Source: Rothia sp. (in: high G+C Gram-positive bacteria) (GTDB taxonomy: Bacteria; Actinomycetota; Actinomycetes; Actinomycetales; Micrococcaceae). From it: a stretch of 64,000 nt of DNA. The stretch spans positions 248,001-312,000 of the forward strand of contig JAUMWB010000003.1 in assembly GCA_030529845.1 (NCBI GenBank). The letters run 5' to 3'. Below are positions 61,019 to 64,000 of the stretch, in pieces. Made by a program: the position numbers and the translations under genes. Numbering within the stretch: position 1 is the first letter of the stretch; each line of letters begins with the position of its first letter. The notes below the pieces were generated by a model that worked only from the letters and a program-made list of their open reading frames with translations, did no database searches and was not told where the DNA came from.

Positions 61019-61118
61019 AAGGCGCCCCTGAAAGCCGACGTGGAACGGGGCTGGCGGTGAATCACGGCGAGCCCTCCAGGGCGAGACGTGAGAGCGGTTG
61101 TCGGCGCAGGGGCGCCTT
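61019..61118 (-). repeat. Variable-arm structured element, copy 5
   Basis: 100 bp, between the divergent luxS and a small membrane gene. Perfect 12-bp arms AAGGCGCCCCTG/CAGGGGCGCCTT, then GCCGAC/GTCGGC, around the core with GTGATTCACC and GCCAGCCCC on the minus strand. It is the only copy not directly after a stop codon. Confidence 0.75.
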
Positions 61119-61160
61119 TCGCGCCCTTTACCTAACCAAGAAGATTGTGGAGTGTAAACC

Positions 61161-61463
61161 ATGAACGTACTGATTCCCACCGCTGCTGCCTCAGCCGGCC
61201 TCATGGGCGGCTACAAGGTTGCCCGTGTTACTAACGTCCGCGCCCTGGGCGGAGTAGCCCTAGCCGCCGGCGGTGCCACAGCCTTTGCCGGTTGGCAGAA
61301 GAATGCCGGAACCGGCACCGCTGCCGCCCTCACCGCCGTCTACCTGGGGGCCTTCGGCTACTCCCACGCCCTGCACAAGAAAATCGGCCCCTGGCCCGCC
61401 GTCTGCGCTGTCACCGGTGCTACTGCGCTCGCCTCGCTGGCCTTTGGGCGGGAAAAGAAGTAA
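61161..61463 (+). CDS. Small membrane protein, unknown
   Basis: A 100-aa Ala/Gly-rich protein with three or four hydrophobic segments (for example LIPTAAASAGLMGGYKVA and VYLGAFGYSHAL) and a basic C-terminus FGREKK. I do not recognise a family. TGGAG lies 8 nt before the ATG. It starts about 40 bp after copy 5 of the structured element. Confidence 0.6.
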   Translation: MNVLIPTAAASAGLMGGYKVARVTNVRALGGVALAAGGATAFAGWQKNAGTGTAAALTAVYLGAFGYSHALHKKIGPWPAVCAVTGATALASLAFGREKK

Positions 61464-61661
61464 ACCGGGCAGGTGAGCAAGCTACCACCGGGGCCTCTCT
61501 TCCCGGTAGCTGGCTTGTACTGTAGAGTTGACTATGCATGTGACTGCAGTCCGTGGCAGTTACCTGCAGCGGCCAAGCCGCCCACCGGCGTCCTTGGCTC
61601 TCCACCCGGCAGCAAAAATGTTGACCGGGCCGCACACGGCACTAACTCTAGGAGTTAACCC

Positions 61662-61931
61662 ATGGCTCTTGATCCCAAGATCAAGCAGGAAATCATGAAG
61701 GAATACGCAACCCACGAAGGTGACACCGGTTCACCCGAGGTTCAGGTTGCAGTTCTGACTCGTCGTATCACCGACCTGACCGAACACCTCAAGTTCCACA
61801 AGCACGACCACCACTCACGTCGTGGTCTGATGATTCTCGTTGGTCGCCGCCGCAACCTGCTCGGCTACCTCAAGAGCGTCGACATCGAGCGTTACCGCGC
61901 CCTCATCGAGCGTCTCGGTATCCGCCGATAA
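61662..61931 (+). CDS. rpsO: Ribosomal protein uS15
   Basis: An 89-aa primary 16S rRNA-binding protein of the 30S platform. [39 protein letters not shown] and [20 protein letters not shown] are diagnostic. TAGGAG precedes the ATG. A likely promoter (TAGAGT near 61523) lies in the 198-bp gap upstream. It is followed by pnp, the conserved pair. Confidence 0.98.
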   Translation: MALDPKIKQEIMKEYATHEGDTGSPEVQVAVLTRRITDLTEHLKFHKHDHHSRRGLMILVGRRRNLLGYLKSVDIERYRALIERLGIRR

Positions 61932-61947
61932 CACCAGGTTTGTGAGC

Positions 61948-62019
61948 GTGAGGGCGACACCCCAAGCTACGCATTCGGCTGCCTTGCCGGGAGCCCGTGG
62001 CTGACGGTGACGCCCTCAC
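61948..62019 (+). promoter_or_regulatory. Stem-loop between rpsO and pnp
   Basis: The arms GTGAGGGCGACACC (61948-61961) and GGTGACGCCCTCAC (62006-62019) pair with one mismatch around a 44-nt loop that can fold further. In E. coli the rpsO-pnp spacer holds an RNase III hairpin through which PNPase controls itself; similar placement suggests, but does not prove, the same use. The rest of the spacer to 62164 has no gene. Confidence 0.55.
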
Positions 62020-62164
62020 CCACACCTACCACCCCAGAATAGAACTAAGTCGCCGCGTGCTTTGACGGTCCTCGGTAGCGGTTTACAGAAAGCCCCACAG
62101 GCGGGGTCTGTGAGCCTCAATCGATGACCGAAGGCGCGGCGCAGACAAGAGAAATGGAGGAACC

Positions 62165-64000
62165 TTGGAAGGTCCCGAAATTCAGTTTGCAGAAGCAATC
62201 ATTGACAACGGTAAGTTCGGTAAGCGCGTAGTACGCTTCGAAACCGGCCGCCTGGCCAAGCAGGCCGCAGGCTCTGCCCTGGTCACCATCGACGACGACA
62301 CCACCTTGCTCTCCGCCACCGCAATTGGTAAGAGCCCCCGTGACGGCTTCGACTTCTTCCCCCTGACCGTAGACGTTGAAGAGCGCATGTACGCAGCCGG
62401 TAAGATCCCCGGCTCCTTCTTCCGCCGTGAAGGCCGCCCCTCAACCGAAGCGATCCTGGCTGCGCGTCTGATTGACCGCCCCCTGCGTCCTGCCTTCAAG
62501 AAGGGTATCCGCAACGAGGTGCAGGTCGTAGTCACCGTGCTCACCATCGAGCCCGACGAAATCTACAACACCGTCGCAATCAACGCGGCATCTTGCTCCA
62601 CCACTCTGTCAGGCGCCCCCTTCGCTGGCCCCGTCGGCGGCGTCCGCGTCGCCCTAATCGACGGCCAGTGGGTTGCCTTCCCCAAGCACTCCCAGCTTGA
62701 GAACGCTGTCTTCGACATGGCTGTAGCCGGTCGCGTTGTGACCAAGGCTGACGGCACCGAAGACGTCGCCATCATGATGGTTGAGGCGGAAGCTACCGAT
62801 AACTCCTGGAAGCTCATCAAGGAAGACGGCGCCACCGCACCTACCGAAGAAGTTGTTGCTGAAGGCCTCGAAGCCGCTAAGCCCTTCATCGCTGCCCTCT
62901 GCAAGGCCCAGGCTGACCTGGCTGAGCGCGCTGGCAAGCCCGCCCTAGAACTGCCCATCTTCGGTGAACGCGCCGCAGAAATCGACGAAGCAGTCAAGGC
63001 TTTCGAGCCCAAGATTGTTGAGGTCTACTCCATCGCCGGTAAGCAGGACCGCGAAACCGCGTCCGCTGACCTACAGCAGGAAATCGTTGAAACCCTGGTC
63101 GCAGAAGGCAAGGAATTCGAGGGCCGCGAAGACGAAGTCAACGCAGCCTTCAACGCCCTGACCAAGCACGTTGTGCGTCAGCGCATCCTCACCGACCAGG
63201 TTCGCATTGACGGCCGCGGCCTAACCGACATCCGCCAGCTCACCGCTGAGGTTGAGGTTCTGCCCCGCGTCCACGGCTCCGCTATCTTCGAGCGCGGCGA
63301 AACCCAGATCATGGGCGTCACCACCCTCAACATGCTCAAGATGGAGCAGCAGCTGGACTCCCTCTACCCGGTCAAGTCCAAGCGCTACATCCACCACTAC
63401 AACTTCCCGCCCTACTCAACCGGTGAAACCGGTCGCGTTGGCTCACCCAAGCGCCGCGAAATCGGTCACGGTGCTCTCGCCGAGCGCGCGATTACCCCGA
63501 TTCTGCCCTCACGCGAGGAATTCCCCTACGCAATCCGCCAGGTTTCAGAGGCCCTGGGCTCCAACGGTTCAACCTCCATGGGTTCCGTTTGTGCCTCAAC
63601 CCTCTCCCTGCTGAACGCCGGTGTGCCCCTGCGCGCCCCCGTCGCCGGTATCGCCATGGGTCTTGTCTCTGACGAGGTCAACGGTGAAACCCGTTACGCA
63701 GCCCTGACCGATATTCTCGGTGCTGAGGACGCCCTGGGCGATATGGACTTCAAGGTCGCAGGTACCTCCGAGTTCGTCACCGCTATCCAGCTGGACACCA
63801 AGCTCGACGGTATCCCCGCCTCCGTCCTGGCAGGCGCCCTGACCCAGGCTCGTGAAGCCCGCCTGCACATCCTCGAGGTCATCAATGCCGCTATTGACGC
63901 GCCCGACGAGATGAGCGACTACGCACCCCGCGTGATCTCAGTCCAGGTTCCCGTCGCTAAGATCGGTGAGGTCATCGGCCCCAAAGGCAAGATGATCAAC
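62165..64000 (+). CDS. pnp: Polyribonucleotide nucleotidyltransferase (PNPase), truncated by window end
   Basis: A phosphorolytic 3'-5' exoribonuclease and polymerase. The first 612 codons are in the window. It starts [58 protein letters not shown] and [10 protein letters not shown] mark the first RNase PH domain. The second has [40 protein letters not shown] and [14 protein letters not shown]. The KH domain begins at [12 protein letters not shown], the last residues here. The TTG start has GGAGG 4 nt upstream and matches relatives. The S1 domain lies outside. Confidence 0.97.
   Translation, partial: MEGPEIQFAEAIIDNGKFGKRVVRFETGRLAKQAAGSALVTIDDDTTLLSATAIGKSPRDGFDFFPLTVDVEERMYAAGKIPGSFFRREGRPSTEAILAARLIDRPLRPAFKKGIRNEVQVVVTVLTIEPDEIYNTVAINAASCSTTLSGAPFAGPVGGVRVALIDGQWVAFPKHSQLENAVFDMAVAGRVVTKADGTEDVAIMMVEAEATDNSWKLIKEDGATAPTEEVVAEGLEAAKPFIAALCKAQADLAERAGKPALELPIFGERAAEIDEAVKAFEPKIVEVYSIAGKQDRETASADLQQEIVETLVAEGKEFEGREDEVNAAFNALTKHVVRQRILTDQVRIDGRGLTDIRQLTAEVEVLPRVHGSAIFERGETQIMGVTTLNMLKMEQQLDSLYPVKSKRYIHHYNFPPYSTGETGRVGSPKRREIGHGALAERAITPILPSREEFPYAIRQVSEALGSNGSTSMGSVCASTLSLLNAGVPLRAPVAGIAMGLVSDEVNGETRYAALTDILGAEDALGDMDFKVAGTSEFVTAIQLDTKLDGIPASVLAGALTQAREARLHILEVINAAIDAPDEMSDYAPRVISVQVPVAKIGEVIGPKGKMIN

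Overview
The window is a stretch of chromosome from a facultatively anaerobic, fairly GC-rich actinobacterium (about 60% G+C by eye). Protein wording and gene order (glyS, dgt-dnaG, rpsB-tsf-pyrH-frr-cdsA, dxr-rseP-ispG, proS, rimP-nusA-ylxR-infB-rbfA-truB-ribF-rpsO-pnp) fit the family Micrococcaceae. Pyruvate formate-lyase, LuxS and LGFP surface proteins make the genus Rothia the most likely source. Genus is inference; no rRNA gene is present.

Layout. 1-5.5 kb: the end of metX, an esterase, an S4 RNA-binding protein, glyS, two GNAT acetyltransferases and an alkyltransferase-like DNA repair protein. 5.5-9.3 kb: a stress-type cassette (PRC-barrel/DUF2382 protein and short-chain dehydrogenase) flanked by two paralogous HTH-DUF3887 regulators. 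9.5-13.3 kb: dus, a TM2 protein, then a thiosulfate-uptake module (YeeE/TsuA, TusA) and a DUF6176 protein, bracketed by two nearly identical 62-bp hairpin repeats and holding a perfect 30-bp-arm palindrome. 13.4-20.3 kb: a GNAT, dgt, dnaG, tRNA-Asn, a holin-like membrane protein, a glycosyltransferase and a CAT-anticodon tRNA. 20.5-24.5 kb: secreted proteins (LGFP esterase, LGFP subtilase, M23 protein). 24.6-32.4 kb: rpsB-tsf, pyrH-frr-cdsA, a DivIVA-like protein, DUF485-ActP acetate uptake and a GlsB-type protein. 32.5-45.7 kb: an ABC exporter, dxr, a pyruvate formate-lyase operon in which the glycyl-radical domain is a separate gene, rseP, ispG, a GNAT and a proline-rich surface protein. 45.8-64 kb: proS, a TSUP permease, a ferritin-like candidate and the translation cluster, interrupted by a luxS-mtnN-aldo/keto reductase operon on the minus strand, ending inside pnp.

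How it works together. Much of the window is translation and RNA metabolism. dxr and ispG are MEP-pathway steps, cdsA makes CDP-diacylglycerol, and pfl, actP and metX link pyruvate, acetate and sulfur amino-acid metabolism. luxS and mtnN recycle S-adenosylhomocysteine and make the AI-2 precursor.

Most unusual features. (1) A family of five 100-114 bp intergenic elements keeps a core sequence while the flanking arms differ between copies but stay complementary within each copy. Four of the five lie 10-50 nt after a stop codon in the same orientation as that gene. (2) Pyruvate formate-lyase is split, with one of these elements between its two genes. (3) The 8-mer GCGGACGC is over-represented and its core recurs inside terminator stems. 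(4) A sulfur module is flanked by hairpin repeats. No CRISPR array, transposase or intact prophage was seen. All counts were made by eye.
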